From Alicyclobacillus contaminans DSM 17975 (GTDB lineage: Bacteria; Bacillota; Bacilli; Alicyclobacillales; Alicyclobacillaceae): DNA of 64,000 nt. Positions 1-8,812 of this stretch are shown one piece after another. Made by a program: the position numbers and the translations under genes. Where the stretch lies: contig NZ_AUCA01000006.1 in the NCBI RefSeq assembly GCF_000429525.1, forward strand, positions 1 through 64,000, written 5' to 3'. The notes under the pieces were generated by a model. The model was not told the DNA's origin. It ran no database searches and saw only the letters and a program-made list of their open reading frames with translations. How positions within the stretch are numbered: position 1 is the stretch's first letter; the number at the start of each line of letters is the position of its first letter.

Positions 1-185
1 AACACATGTTTTAGACTGCGTTGGTGAAAGACCAGAGTAAAGAGCAACCGAAATACATTCAATACAGGAACGCCGGTTTGCTTGGTGATGTTGGATTGCC
101 GGAGCAGCTTCCCGATGCGGAATTCCTTGAAGAATGCGGTTATCATGGATTGGAGTTGATCTGAGTGCAGAGAATCACGTACCAT
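1..185 (-). CDS. IS4-family-like transposase, N-terminal fragment (runs off the window)
   Basis: Reading the minus strand from an ATG at 185 gives an open frame of 61 codons to the window edge. It contains FRIGKLLRQSNITKQTG followed by VLNVFRLLFTLVFHQRS. This resembles the N-terminal segment before the DDE domain of IS4-type transposases, where a basic GKLLRQS-like motif precedes a hydrophobic helix. The catalytic residues are not in the window. A GAGG ribosome binding site lies about 10 bases upstream and is part of the right-hand stem of the inverted repeat at 191-259. Identity is from motif memory only. Confidence 0.6.
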   Translation of the reverse strand, partial: MVRDSLHSDQLQSMITAFFKEFRIGKLLRQSNITKQTGVPVLNVFRLLFTLVFHQRSLKHV

Positions 186-190
186 GTAAG

Positions 191-259
191 AAACATCCTC
201 ACTTTTTTGTAGACTGTTTGGGTCGGCAACCTCAGTCTACCAGAAATATGAGGATGTTT
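191..259. repeat. Interrupted inverted repeat in front of the transposase start
   Basis: An 11-base arm at 191-201 (AAACATCCTCA) is exactly complementary to 249-259. Inside it an 8-base arm at 209-216 (GTAGACTG) is exactly complementary to 233-240. The loop is 16 bases. In a minus-strand transcript the outer stem would contain the GAGGATG ribosome binding site of the transposase. A transcript entering from outside the element would therefore fold and hide that site. Confidence 0.8.
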
Positions 260-291
260 TTGCTTTTACATGACCCACAGCTCCAACGAAC

Positions 292-1143
292 TCAAGAAAT
301 TACAGGCTCAATTCGGGTGCGAAACTTGAGGAAATTCACATATTGAAAGGCGAAGTAGCCGATAGCATTGCAGACCAGCGTGGGATGACGGAAGAAGGAG
401 TACCAGGGCGCGCGTACTTGTTCCGACGCTTGAAGCGTCTGTTCGTCCGACAGCACGCCGTCCGTCGAGCGAATGACTGCGAGTTCTCCTTCGTCGACCA
501 ACGGGTGTTCTTCCGGCTTGTTGGTGAACACCTTCGCCCAGATGGCCACCCAAATCAGACCGACAATACCGAGAATCACAAACGTCGTCTGCCAGCTGGC
601 GATGGACAGCAAACCCACGGCAATGGGCGCCGTCAGCAGGCTGCCGAACGGTACGCCGAATAAACCGAACGATTGCATGAATCCCTTCTCCTGCGGAGCC
701 GCCCAGTTCGCCACCGTCTTGTTCATCGTGGAAAACAGCGGACCTTCCGACAATCCGAACAGAATGCGGAAGACCGCGAAGCCGGCCAACGCAGATCCGC
801 CAAAGATGGCAACGCCGATATTACCGGCGAATGCCATGGAAATTTCAAAGACGGACCAGAGGCTGCCCGCGAGCAGCCACACAAATTTCGGCCCTTTGCG
901 GTCAGCCAACAGCCCGCCCAGGATGGATCCGGCCATATACCCGTAGCCGAAGTACCCTAGAACCGCTCCCCAAGCTGCCTTGTCCAGGTGAAACAGCTGA
1001 ATGATGGGCTCGGACGCGTAGGAGATGGCACCTCTGTCCACATAATTGATCATGGTCATGAGTACAATCAGTGCCATGATGACGTAGCGAAACTTCCGAT
1101 GCAAATCTTTTTCCCCCCATCGTGTCAGAATCCAATAAAACAT
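292..1143 (-). pseudogene. MFS transporter (ACS-like), 3' half lost at an insertion sequence
   Basis: The frame starts at ATG 1143 with GGAAAGG 6 bases upstream and encodes the first six transmembrane segments and the central loop of a major facilitator. The typical N-terminal NYVDRGAISYA segment and the loop motif GGLLADRKGPK are present, which suggests the anion:cation symporter (sugar-acid/phthalate transporter) family. Members are usually about 420-450 residues. Here normal sequence ends near residue 271 (FQYVNFL), and a dozen IS-derived residues follow before a stop at 292. Transmembrane segments 8-12 are missing, so the transporter is almost certainly inactive. The other half may lie beyond the element, left of the window. 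Confidence 0.85.
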
Positions 1144-1328
1144 GAATTCCTTTCCAGACTACCACATTTCCGAGGTCAAGTGAATCCCCTTACATTCACG
1201 CCGTTCATGCGACCAGGGTGCATGAAACGCGAGATGTTCAGAACACGCTAAGGGTTGTATTCTCCATCTGCCTCGCGTAGACTGGTTCGGAGAATGAAAT
1301 ATTTGATAAACGAAAGGAAATCGCCGCC

Positions 1329-2546
1329 ATGGAACTCTGGAAGCGGAATCTGTGGGTCTGCTGGTTCGGCTCCTTCGCCACCACTGCGGGGATGAGCCTG
1401 GTGACCCCCTTTTTGCCCCTGTACATCGAACTGCTTGGCGTACATAAAACCAGTGCTGTGGAACAGTGGTCCGGATTGGCATTCGGCGCGACCTTTCTGC
1501 TGTCCGCGATGGTGTCGCCGCTGTGGGGACGGCTTGCAGATAAACGCGGGCGAAAGCTGATGCTGTTGCGGGCCAGTTTGGGCATGTCGGTGATTGTGAC
1601 GCTCATGGGCTTCGTTCATAACGTCTACGAACTGGTGGGGTTGCGATTGCTGATGGGGGCGGTGTCCGGGTACATTGCCGCCGCCATCACGTTGGTGGCG
1701 ACCCAGACGCCAAAAGAGCATTCCGGCTGGGCGCTGGGCACCCTCTCCACCGGAACGGTCGGAGGTACGCTGCTCGGCCCGCTCATCGGCGGCTATCTCG
1801 CTGAGGCGGTGGGGCTTCGATCCGTATTCTTCATCACGGGCGGATTGCTGCTGGTCGCCTTCATGACGTCCGCACTCTTCATCCGTGAACGGTTCACCCC
1901 GTCAAAAACCACTGCGGACTATAGCTTCCGCCAGGTCTGGACCATGCTGCCCAACCGTCAGTTGGTGGCAGGTCTGTTTGTCACCACGTTCATTCTGCAA
2001 CTGGCCAACATGTCCATCCAACCCATTGTCACCGTGTATGTGGAACAATTGCGACCGAACGGCAGCCATCTCGCGCTGATTGCCGGAGTCGTCGTGGCTG
2101 CGGCCGGCGTGGCCAACGTGATGGCCGCACCGTGGTTGGGCAAACTGTCCGACGCGGTGGGGCCGCAGAAAGTGCTCTTGGTGGCGTTGATTGCAGCGGG
2201 GATCGTGTTCATTCCACAGGCCTTCGTGACCACGCCCTGGCAGTTGATGGGTTTGCGATTCTTGCTCGGGATTGCGACCGCGGGACTGCTTCCGTCCATC
2301 AACGCGCTGGTGCGCCGAAACGCGCCCGCGTCCGTGGCGGGCCGGGTCTTCGGATACAATCAGTCCGCGCAGTACCTCGGCAACATCGGCGGGTCAGTGC
2401 TCGGCGGCCAGATGGCAGCCTACTTCGGCATCCACTACGTGTTTTTCTCCACCGGCGCCCTCCTGTTGCTGAACGCATTGTGGGTGTTCCAACTCGAACG
2501 CATCGGTGGCCGGCGCCATCGTCTGCACCCGGAGGCCAAGGCGTGA
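1329..2546 (+). CDS. MFS multidrug-type efflux transporter (DHA1-like)
   Basis: A 405-residue polytopic protein with the twelve hydrophobic segments of a drug:H+ antiporter. The loop 2-3 motif A reads GRLADKRGRKLML (about residues 66-78), and a related copy GKLSDAVGPQKVLL starts the second half. Motif C-like glycines lie in segment 5 (GTVGGTLLGPLIGG). N-terminal SFATTAGMSLVTPFLPLY resembles Bacillus YitG/YfmO and MdtG-type exporters. The start has GAAAGGAAA about 8 bases upstream. It is transcribed away from the broken MFS gene, with 185 bases between them. The substrate cannot be predicted. Confidence 0.85.
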   Translation: MELWKRNLWVCWFGSFATTAGMSLVTPFLPLYIELLGVHKTSAVEQWSGLAFGATFLLSAMVSPLWGRLADKRGRKLMLLRASLGMSVIVTLMGFVHNVYELVGLRLLMGAVSGYIAAAITLVATQTPKEHSGWALGTLSTGTVGGTLLGPLIGGYLAEAVGLRSVFFITGGLLLVAFMTSALFIRERFTPSKTTADYSFRQVWTMLPNRQLVAGLFVTTFILQLANMSIQPIVTVYVEQLRPNGSHLALIAGVVVAAAGVANVMAAPWLGKLSDAVGPQKVLLVALIAAGIVFIPQAFVTTPWQLMGLRFLLGIATAGLLPSINALVRRNAPASVAGRVFGYNQSAQYLGNIGGSVLGGQMAAYFGIHYVFFSTGALLLLNALWVFQLERIGGRRHRLHPEAKA

Positions 2547-2578
2547 CGGCGTCGGCTTGAACGCCCCGCCGCTCTGCG

Positions 2579-2968
2579 TCAGTTGGCTGCCCAGTCGGGC
2601 AAAAGCCAGTAGTACACAGTCCTGCCGTTGGGACGAATTCTTCCCACTTCGAGAAAGCGATCCCCGCGCGCACAGACAAGACGAGTGCCCGTCTTCAACT
2701 CAATGGTCGAAGCGTCCGTGAAGTCCGGGACGTACTTGCTGTTTTTGCCGAGATAGACGCACCGGTTGTACCGCGCAACCACCTCGACAGGATCGGACGT
2801 GCCCCAGACCTGGTCGGCGGCGCCCGTCACCTGCCGAATCTGCGCCGCTTGCAGCGGACGATACACGCCGAGCCAGTCCTCCAGTTTTTTGTACACCACC
2901 GACAAACTCAACAGAACGCCCAACAAGGCGGCCGCCAGATGCCACCCCCAGTTGCCCCAGGTGGACAT
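2579..2968 (-). CDS. Hypothetical single-pass membrane protein
   Basis: About 129 residues; I do not recognise the family. The start at 2968 was chosen over an upstream GTG because GGGGAGGG lies 6 bases before the ATG. One transmembrane segment (WHLAAALLGVLLSLSVVY) lies near the N-terminus. A soluble domain follows, with a C-terminal stretch that looks like a small beta-rich module (IELKTGTRLVCARGDRF, VGRIRPNGRTVYYWLLPDW). It converges with the MFS gene (32-base gap) and is divergent from the next small membrane protein. Confidence 0.6.
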   Translation of the reverse strand: MSTWGNWGWHLAAALLGVLLSLSVVYKKLEDWLGVYRPLQAAQIRQVTGAADQVWGTSDPVEVVARYNRCVYLGKNSKYVPDFTDASTIELKTGTRLVCARGDRFLEVGRIRPNGRTVYYWLLPDWAAN

Positions 2969-3112
2969 GTGAAACCCTCCCCGCCTTCGGGATCTCATTT
3001 CACGAATTATACATTAGACACATTTCGTTAAGTTACAGCACAGGCGCGACAGGATTACAGAACGATGTTTTCGGAAAACCTACTAACAAAAGAAGATGGG
3101 AGGTATGGGGCA

Positions 3113-3433
3113 GTGCGACGAAAAAAGTGGATTGCCACCTGTTTGTACACCTCCTTGGTGGCTTCCGCATTGTCGTTTTTTCTGTTCCCTCATACAGAGT
3201 ACGTGCCGCGACTGCTGTATTTGATAATTGCATGCGCTTTCACGGTCACCTACGCGCTGCAGCGCAACATCCGTGGCGCCATACTGTGCGGCGTCGGCGC
3301 CCTGTTCATCGCCATGATCATTCCGAACAGCCGAACCTTGCGCACAGCGGAACTGATTCTGCTCGTATTGGCCTCGTTTGCGGCGTACGTGGTCAACCGG
3401 TACATGCAGAAGAACCACAAACAGGCCGAGTGA
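3113..3433 (+). CDS. Hypothetical small membrane protein
   Basis: A 106-residue protein with a lysine/arginine-rich N-terminus and about four hydrophobic segments. The GTG at 3113 is preferred because GGGAGGT lies 8 bases upstream; an ATG at 3065 in the same frame has no clear ribosome binding site. The tail is charged (NRYMQKNHKQAE). No family was recognised. It lies convergent to the histidine kinase gene with a 44-base gap. Confidence 0.55.
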   Translation: MRRKKWIATCLYTSLVASALSFFLFPHTEYVPRLLYLIIACAFTVTYALQRNIRGAILCGVGALFIAMIIPNSRTLRTAELILLVLASFAAYVVNRYMQKNHKQAE

Positions 3434-3477
3434 CACTGCACCCGGCCCGTACGGTGGTTTGGACTCCACCCGGACCG

Positions 3478-4851
3478 TCACGAGCCTTCCGGCGGTTTCT
3501 CACTGGGAGCTGCCGAGTTTCCGGGAAGATACACGCGAAAGGTCGTCCCCTCCCCGAGTTTGCTGTCCGCTTCAATGCGCCCACCGTGGGCCTCCACAAA
3601 CTCTTTGGCGATGGCGAGACCAAGCCCCGTCCCCCCGCTCCCTCGGGACCTATCCGACTCCGCGCGGTAAAACCGATCAAAGATGTGCGGCAGATGCTCC
3701 TCGGCAATGCCGGGTCCAGTGTCGGATACGGTCACTTTGACGCCGGGCGCCGCCCGCTCCACTGTCATCATGACCGTTCCACCCAGTGGTGTGTAGCGCA
3801 CGGCGTTGCCGACCAGGTTGACCAGGACCTGCGTGATACGGTTCGGATCGACCAAGGCAATGAGCGGTCCGGCAGGTGCATCGTAGCAGAGCTGAATGCC
3901 TCTGTCTTCCGCCTCGACTTCGAAGTTCGCCACCACGCGCTGGGTCAACTGCACCATGTCGGTGGATACTTTCTCGAGCGGCAGTTTACCAACCTCGGCG
4001 AGCGACAATTGGTGCAGATCCTGCACCAGCCGCGCGAGCCGAACCACCTCATCCTGAATCGGGAGCAGGGTGGCGGGTTCCGCCGGTTTCACTCCCTGTT
4101 GAATCAACTCCAACTGTCCTTGCATGATGGTCAAGGGGGTTCTCAATTCGTGCGCCACGTCTGCCACCAAGTGTCGGCGCGCCTCTTCCGTCCTCGACAG
4201 TCGATCCGTCATCTCATTGAATGTCTTGGCCACTTCGCCAAACTCGTCGTTGGACGACACGTCCACTCGCACGCTCAAATCGCCGTGCTGCAGCCGCTTC
4301 ATCGCCACCAAGAGCGACTGCAGCGGCGTGGTCATGAGCCGCATCAACCAAACCCCGACGAGGAGCGCCACCATGGAGGTCAGAATCGTTCCCCAAACAG
4401 TCGCCGCCGTCATGGAGGACAGGATGTTTTGTTCCACCGGACTGCCATCCAGAATCCGGTTGCTGACAGTCAGTACGCCGATTTCCTGTCCGTGCACGCG
4501 AATGGTCACGGTGGATGTATCCGACTGGCCCCGCGGCGCAGCGCCACCCTTACCAACGCTGACCAAGATGTGGCCCTGCGTGTCTTTCAGCAACAGGCTG
4601 TTGAATCCAGCGGTGTACTCCGGGTTCTCCTTCAGGTAGTACACGATGTACTGATCCACCGCGTACCACCCGTTCTGCTCGTAATACGCCGCGATGTTGC
4701 GAGCCAACTGCTCGGCGGAGGCAGCTTCGGCCGCTTTCGCATACTGTCGAAACAGTTGTCCGATATAACCGTGGGAAATGGCAAAAAACGTGCCGCCCAT
4801 GAACAGAATCAGGGCGGTCATCGCCATCCAGAGTTTGTAGCGCAGTTTCAT
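3478..4851 (-). CDS. Sensor histidine kinase with extracellular sensor domain (CssS-like context)
   Basis: 457 residues. Transmembrane helix 1 spans about residues 9-27, an extracellular region about 28-148, helix 2 about 150-170, then a HAMP domain (about 170-222). The dimerisation box DVAHELRTPL carries the phospho-acceptor His at about 234. The ATPase domain has the N box (NLVGNAVRYTP), G1 (DTGPG, about 377) and G2 (GTGLGL, about 407). It overlaps the response regulator gene by four bases (ATGA), so the two are translationally coupled. In B. subtilis the CssS kinase controls htrA. Here the pair follows an HtrA gene in the same orientation, so a secretion-stress role is inferred from context, not from the sensor sequence. 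Confidence 0.9.
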   Translation of the reverse strand: MKLRYKLWMAMTALILFMGGTFFAISHGYIGQLFRQYAKAAEAASAEQLARNIAAYYEQNGWYAVDQYIVYYLKENPEYTAGFNSLLLKDTQGHILVSVGKGGAAPRGQSDTSTVTIRVHGQEIGVLTVSNRILDGSPVEQNILSSMTAATVWGTILTSMVALLVGVWLMRLMTTPLQSLLVAMKRLQHGDLSVRVDVSSNDEFGEVAKTFNEMTDRLSRTEEARRHLVADVAHELRTPLTIMQGQLELIQQGVKPAEPATLLPIQDEVVRLARLVQDLHQLSLAEVGKLPLEKVSTDMVQLTQRVVANFEVEAEDRGIQLCYDAPAGPLIALVDPNRITQVLVNLVGNAVRYTPLGGTVMMTVERAAPGVKVTVSDTGPGIAEEHLPHIFDRFYRAESDRSRGSGGTGLGLAIAKEFVEAHGGRIEADSKLGEGTTFRVYLPGNSAAPSEKPPEGS

Positions 4852-5570
4852 AGTTGGTCCCCAAACCGGTAGCCGACGCCGTGCACGGTTTGAATATACT
4901 TGGGATTGGAGGGATCCGATTCGATTTTCTTTCTAAGGTGGCTGATATGGCTGTCGATGGTGCGTTCGTAATTTAGATACGCGTCGCCCATCGTCGCCTG
5001 CAACAGCTGCAGGCGGCTGTAGACGACACCAGGTCGGCGCGCGAGCGTAACCAACAGCTGAAACTCAGCCGGCGTCAGCACCACTTCTTCGTCGCCCCGC
5101 CACACCCGAAACTTCTCCTCATCAATCACCAGGTCGCCGCGCCGCATTACGTCCCGCTGTTCACCCTGCTTCTGCACTCGACGCAGCACGGACTTGATGC
5201 GCGCCAGCAGCTCTCGCAGCCCAAACGGCTTCGTGATGTAGTCGTCCGCGCCCATCTCCAAGCCGATGACCCGGTCAAATTCGTCCGATTTGGCCGTGAG
5301 CATGATGATGGCGACATTCGTTTTCTGCCGCAGTTCACGGCACACGTCGAGGCCGCTCATTTCAGGCAGCATCCAGTCGAGCAGGACGAGGTCGGGGCGG
5401 TGTGCCTGCGCCATCGCTAACGCCTCGCGCCCCGTCGCCGCCGACAGCACCGTGAATCCTTCCTTCTCGAGGAACGGCTGTATCACTTCAATGACCTTTG
5501 GTTCGTCGTCCACTATGAGAATTACGGCTTCGATGGTTTTCCCCGCCTTTCCACAGGTCCGTCGGACCAT
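4848..5570 (-). CDS. OmpR/PhoB-family response regulator
   Basis: A receiver domain has acidic residues (IVDDEP, about 19-24), phospho-acceptor Asp at about 65 (LLDWMLPEMSG) and the conserved Lys in ITKPFGLRE (about 114). A winged-helix DNA-binding domain follows, with a typical C-terminal half (RTIDSHISHLRKKIE, then VHGVGYRF). The start is uncertain: the ATG at 5570 adds about 15 residues before the domain and has a weak ribosome binding site, and no other ATG or GTG lies closer. It partners the kinase that overlaps its 3' end and begins 15 bases after the htrA stop. Confidence 0.92.
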   Translation of the reverse strand: MVRRTCGKAGKTIEAVILIVDDEPKVIEVIQPFLEKEGFTVLSAATGREALAMAQAHRPDLVLLDWMLPEMSGLDVCRELRQKTNVAIIMLTAKSDEFDRVIGLEMGADDYITKPFGLRELLARIKSVLRRVQKQGEQRDVMRRGDLVIDEEKFRVWRGDEEVVLTPAEFQLLVTLARRPGVVYSRLQLLQATMGDAYLNYERTIDSHISHLRKKIESDPSNPKYIQTVHGVGYRFGDQL

Positions 5571-5585
5571 GCACCGCCCGATGCA

Positions 5586-6830
5586 TCAGTTCCCCTGGCT
5601 GGAACTGAGCGCGCTCGTGTTCATCGGACTCACAGTCACGGTCAGCGAGAGTTTCTTCTGGCCGCGATACACTTCCAGGGTAGCCTTCTGACCAATCTGC
5701 AGCTTGAACAACGCTGTGCGCAATTCCGCCGCAGACGTGATGGTCTGACCGTTGATGGCGACAATCACATCCTGCGGTTGCAAACCGGCCGCCTTGGCGT
5801 TCGCCGATTGCACGGACTGCACGTACACTCCGTCTGTCACCGGTACATCCGGCCGCAGGTAGTCCGGCAGAGCGGACAGCGAGTACGCTTCAATGCCGAG
5901 ACTAGCGTGTGTGGCATGGCCCGTTTGCATAATTTCGTCAACAATAGTATGCACCGTATTGGAAGGAATGCCAAATCCCATCCCCTGTACGGTCGGATCG
6001 ACAATCTTACTGCTGTTGATGGCAATCACCTGGCCCTCCATGTTTAACAGGGGGCCGCCGCTGTTGCCTGGATTGATGGCCGCGTCGGTCTGCACGACCG
6101 TTTCATAATCGAGAATGTCCTGCGAGCTGTCAGACGTGCCATCCGACTGGCTGTCCGGCATCTCGACGGGCATCACCCGCTGCTTCGCGCTGATGATCCC
6201 GGACGTCACGGAGTCTTGAAAGTCCAGCCCCATCGGTGTTCCAATCGCCACCACCGGTTCGCCCACCTGGATGTTATCGGAGTTGCCAAACGTCGCCACA
6301 GGCAGATTCTCCACGTTTTGAATCGGTGTCTTCAGCACGGCGAGGTCCGTGTACGGATCGGTTCCGACGATGGACGCATTGATGTGCTTTCCGGAATTGA
6401 GAACCAGTTCCAACTTGTCCGCGCCGTCCACCACGTGATTGTTCGTCACAAAATACCCGTAGTTATTGTCTTTGGCGAACAGCACACCGGTGCCTACGCC
6501 CGTCTCCTGAAGCTGGCTTTGTTGATCAAAAAAGTCCTGCGTGGACTGATAATTGACCACAGCGACCACGGACGGAACGGCCTGCTTCACCACCTGTGTG
6601 ATGGCGTCGTTCACGCTGACGTTCACATTCGTCGTCGCCCCGGTGGACACGTCCGTCGGATTCACGGACGATGTCACCGCCCCTCCTTGAGATGCCGACC
6701 CGAAATGATTGGCAAGGATTGGATACATCGCCAAACTCCCGCCACATCCAACCAACGCGGATACCACTGCAACGCCAATCCATTGAGGCAAACGCCGTTT
6801 GCGGGGTTCAGAGGGTTGATAGAATCCCAT
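5586..6830 (-). CDS. htrA: HtrA/DegP-type membrane-anchored serine protease
   Basis: 414 residues: cytoplasmic basic N-terminus, one transmembrane anchor (about 17-40), a low-complexity Ser/Thr linker, a trypsin-like protease domain and one C-terminal PDZ domain (about 305-400). The triad is visible: His132 in TNNHVVDG, Asp162 in DPYTDLAVL and Ser257 in NPGNSGGPL. Members degrade or refold misfolded exported proteins. A short insert (about 225-240, Ser/Asp-rich) sits in the protease domain. The gene lies between an ABC export system and a two-component system on the same strand, which fits a quality-control function at the cell surface. Confidence 0.93.
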   Translation of the reverse strand: MGFYQPSEPRKRRLPQWIGVAVVSALVGCGGSLAMYPILANHFGSASQGGAVTSSVNPTDVSTGATTNVNVSVNDAITQVVKQAVPSVVAVVNYQSTQDFFDQQSQLQETGVGTGVLFAKDNNYGYFVTNNHVVDGADKLELVLNSGKHINASIVGTDPYTDLAVLKTPIQNVENLPVATFGNSDNIQVGEPVVAIGTPMGLDFQDSVTSGIISAKQRVMPVEMPDSQSDGTSDSSQDILDYETVVQTDAAINPGNSGGPLLNMEGQVIAINSSKIVDPTVQGMGFGIPSNTVHTIVDEIMQTGHATHASLGIEAYSLSALPDYLRPDVPVTDGVYVQSVQSANAKAAGLQPQDVIVAINGQTITSAAELRTALFKLQIGQKATLEVYRGQKKLSLTVTVSPMNTSALSSSQGN

Positions 6831-6881
6831 CCCACATACACCTCTCTCTATAATATTCGTTCCCGAAGGGTCAACAGCCGT

Positions 6882-8093
6882 TTATTCGTGGCGCAGCGCG
6901 TGAATCGGCGACAACCGACTGGCTCGAACGGCAGGATACACGCCGAACAGGACGCCAACGACCACCGATACCACAAACGCCAGCCACACCGCGTTGCCAT
7001 TGACCGCCACGGTCGTATTCATGACACGGCCCAACACCAGGGTACTGATGCCCCCGACGACAATGCCGAGTACACCGCCCAATAATCCAACCAGCCCGCT
7101 CTCCACCAGAAACTGCCGCAGGACGGCGCCGCGTGTCGCTCCGATGGCCTTGCGCAGCCCAATCTCTCGCGTTCGTTCCGTCACCGAGACCAGCATGATG
7201 TTCATAATCCCAATCCCGCCGACCAACAGAGAAATGCCTGCAATGCCACCCAGGAACTGCTGAAGGGTTTGCGTGACGCCCTGGAGGGTGCTCAGCAACG
7301 TGGATTGGTTCGTGATGACAAAGTCATCCGATTGCCCGAACGAAAGTCCGTGGCTCTCCCGGAGCGCCATCTCCACTTCCTGTTGCGCCTGCGTCATGCG
7401 CTGACCGTTCACAGCGGATGCGTAGATCACGCTCGGATTGCTCACCCCGGTGAACCTTCGCTGCAAGGTGCTGAGCGGGATGAGCACTCTGTCGTCATTG
7501 TTGGTGGCCCCGCTCGATCCCTGGCTCGCCAACTCGCCGATAATTTCAAACGACAATCCATTCATCCACACGGTCTTGCCAACCGGATTTGTGTTGCCAA
7601 AAATATTCTGCGCCGCCGTCGCCCCAATCACCGCGACGTTTGCTGCCTGTTGTTCTTCCACCAGGTTGAACGCTCGGCCGCTGGCCAAGGTCAAGTTCCG
7701 TACACTGAAAATATCCGGGGTGCTGCCTTCAGCCTGTGTTTGATAGTTAGTCGATCCGTATACCACCTGCACGCGCGTGCTCGCATCCGGCGCCACTGCG
7801 GACAGGTCGGGCAACTTTTGCAACGCCGTCATATCCGCCGCGGTCAGCGTCTGCGCGGAGCCAAGCCCCTGACTCACCCCGTTTTGCACCGACTGTCCCG
7901 GGGTGATGACCAAAAGGTTGGTCCCAAGGCCCTGAATTCGCGCCGTTACATTGTTTGTGGTCGCGCTTCCCAAGCTCATCAGCGCAATGACAGCGGCCAC
8001 CCCAATGATCATACCAAGCAACGTCAAGATGGTGCGCATTGGATTCGCCCACAGGCTTCGCACCGCCGTCCGAACCACTCTCGCGAAGGTCAT
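6882..8093 (-). CDS. ABC transporter permease, MacB/FtsX type
   Basis: 403 residues. A first transmembrane helix near residues 14-40 (RTILTLLGMIIGVAAVIAL) is followed by a large extracellular MacB-like periplasmic-core domain. Three helices fill the C-terminal 120 residues; EIGLRKAIGATRGAVLRQF lies just after the first of these. The last residues, PIHALRHE, are typical of the family. It overlaps the ATPase gene by four bases. With that ATPase and the HlyD-like adaptor it should form a MacAB-like exporter for peptides, drugs or stress signals. The substrate is unknown. Confidence 0.92.
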   Translation of the reverse strand: MTFARVVRTAVRSLWANPMRTILTLLGMIIGVAAVIALMSLGSATTNNVTARIQGLGTNLLVITPGQSVQNGVSQGLGSAQTLTAADMTALQKLPDLSAVAPDASTRVQVVYGSTNYQTQAEGSTPDIFSVRNLTLASGRAFNLVEEQQAANVAVIGATAAQNIFGNTNPVGKTVWMNGLSFEIIGELASQGSSGATNNDDRVLIPLSTLQRRFTGVSNPSVIYASAVNGQRMTQAQQEVEMALRESHGLSFGQSDDFVITNQSTLLSTLQGVTQTLQQFLGGIAGISLLVGGIGIMNIMLVSVTERTREIGLRKAIGATRGAVLRQFLVESGLVGLLGGVLGIVVGGISTLVLGRVMNTTVAVNGNAVWLAFVVSVVVGVLFGVYPAVRASRLSPIHALRHE

Positions 8094-8812
8094 ACACTCA
8101 CCCCCGCTCCGGCCTGCAGCGGCTGCGGAACGGGTTCGTCCGCGGCCACACGGCCGTCTCGGAAGCGGATGATGCGCTTCGCATGCTGCCCCACGTGCGG
8201 TTCGTGGGTCACCATGACGATGGTGGTTCCCTCCGCGTTGAGGGACTGAAACAGCGCCAGGATATCATCCGTGGCCTTGCTGTCCAGGTTTCCCGTCGGT
8301 TCATCCGCCAAAATCAGACTCGGGGCATTGACAATGGCACGCGCGATGGCGACCCGCTGCTGTTGGCCGCCGGACAGTTGATTCGGCGCGTTGCGGCCTT
8401 TCTCCTCCGGATTCAATCCCACCCGGACGAGCGCCTTGGCGGCCCGTTCCATCGCCTCTCGCTCGGGCACCTTAGCGTACCAGAGCGGCAGCGCCACATT
8501 TTCGAGCGCCGAGGTGCGCGGCAGTAGGTGAAAGCTCTGAAAGACAAATCCGATGTTCTCGTTCCGAAGGGTCGACAACGCCCGTTCCGTCAATTGGGAC
8601 GTCGGGATGCCGTGCATTCGAATCTCCCCTTCGTCGACCGTATCCAGCAGTCCCATCAGATGCATCATCGTCGATTTGCCCGATCCGGACGGACCCATAA
8701 TGGCCACAAACTCACCGGCCTCGATGCTGAGACTCACGTCCCGCACGGCGTAGAAGCGTTCCCCCGCCTGGTCATACCACTTGCTCACGTGCGACAGTTC
8801 CAGCAAGGACAT
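8090..8812 (-). CDS. ABC transporter ATP-binding protein, MacB/LolD type
   Basis: 240 residues with Walker [13 protein letters not shown] (about 40-51), Q-loop ([11 protein letters not shown]), signature [14 protein letters not shown], Walker [13 protein letters not shown] and H-loop (MVTHEPH). The FHLLPR and GNLDSK wording is that of the MacB/LolD/FtsE class. The ATG overlaps the stop of the adaptor gene by one base, with GGGGGTGG upstream. Translation of all three exporter genes is therefore likely coupled. Confidence 0.95.
   Translation of the reverse strand: MSLLELSHVSKWYDQAGERFYAVRDVSLSIEAGEFVAIMGPSGSGKSTMMHLMGLLDTVDEGEIRMHGIPTSQLTERALSTLRNENIGFVFQSFHLLPRTSALENVALPLWYAKVPEREAMERAAKALVRVGLNPEEKGRNAPNQLSGGQQQRVAIARAIVNAPSLILADEPTGNLDSKATDDILALFQSLNAEGTTIVMVTHEPHVGQHAKRIIRFRDGRVAADEPVPQPLQAGAGVSV

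Larger units (their letters stand above)
1..328 (-). mobile_element. End of an IS4-like insertion sequence (partial, continues left of window)
   Basis: The MFS reading frame to the right is intact up to the codons at about 328-330 and then changes to unrelated sequence, so the element edge lies near 328. Inside the edge are a long interrupted inverted repeat (191-259) and the N-terminus of a transposase (1-185). The other end, the terminal inverted repeat and any target duplication lie outside the window, so the family and exact border are inferred. Confidence 0.7.

Noticed and set aside
272-331. Short plus-strand ORF in the insertion-sequence end
   Set aside because: A 19-codon frame starting with MTHSSNELKK has no partner sequence and stops at the element edge; it is noise.
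3127-4872. A 581-codon plus-strand open frame
   Set aside because: It is antisense to the well-supported histidine kinase, has no ribosome binding site and no recognisable domain; it is a GC-driven shadow. Similar long shadows at 16820-18439, 19103-20413, 37729-39555 and 40551-42788 were dropped for the same reason.
6847-6874. Possible promoter upstream of htrA (TTGACC-16-TATAGA)
   Set aside because: The start site it predicts would fall inside the htrA ribosome binding site, so it is probably not used for this start codon.
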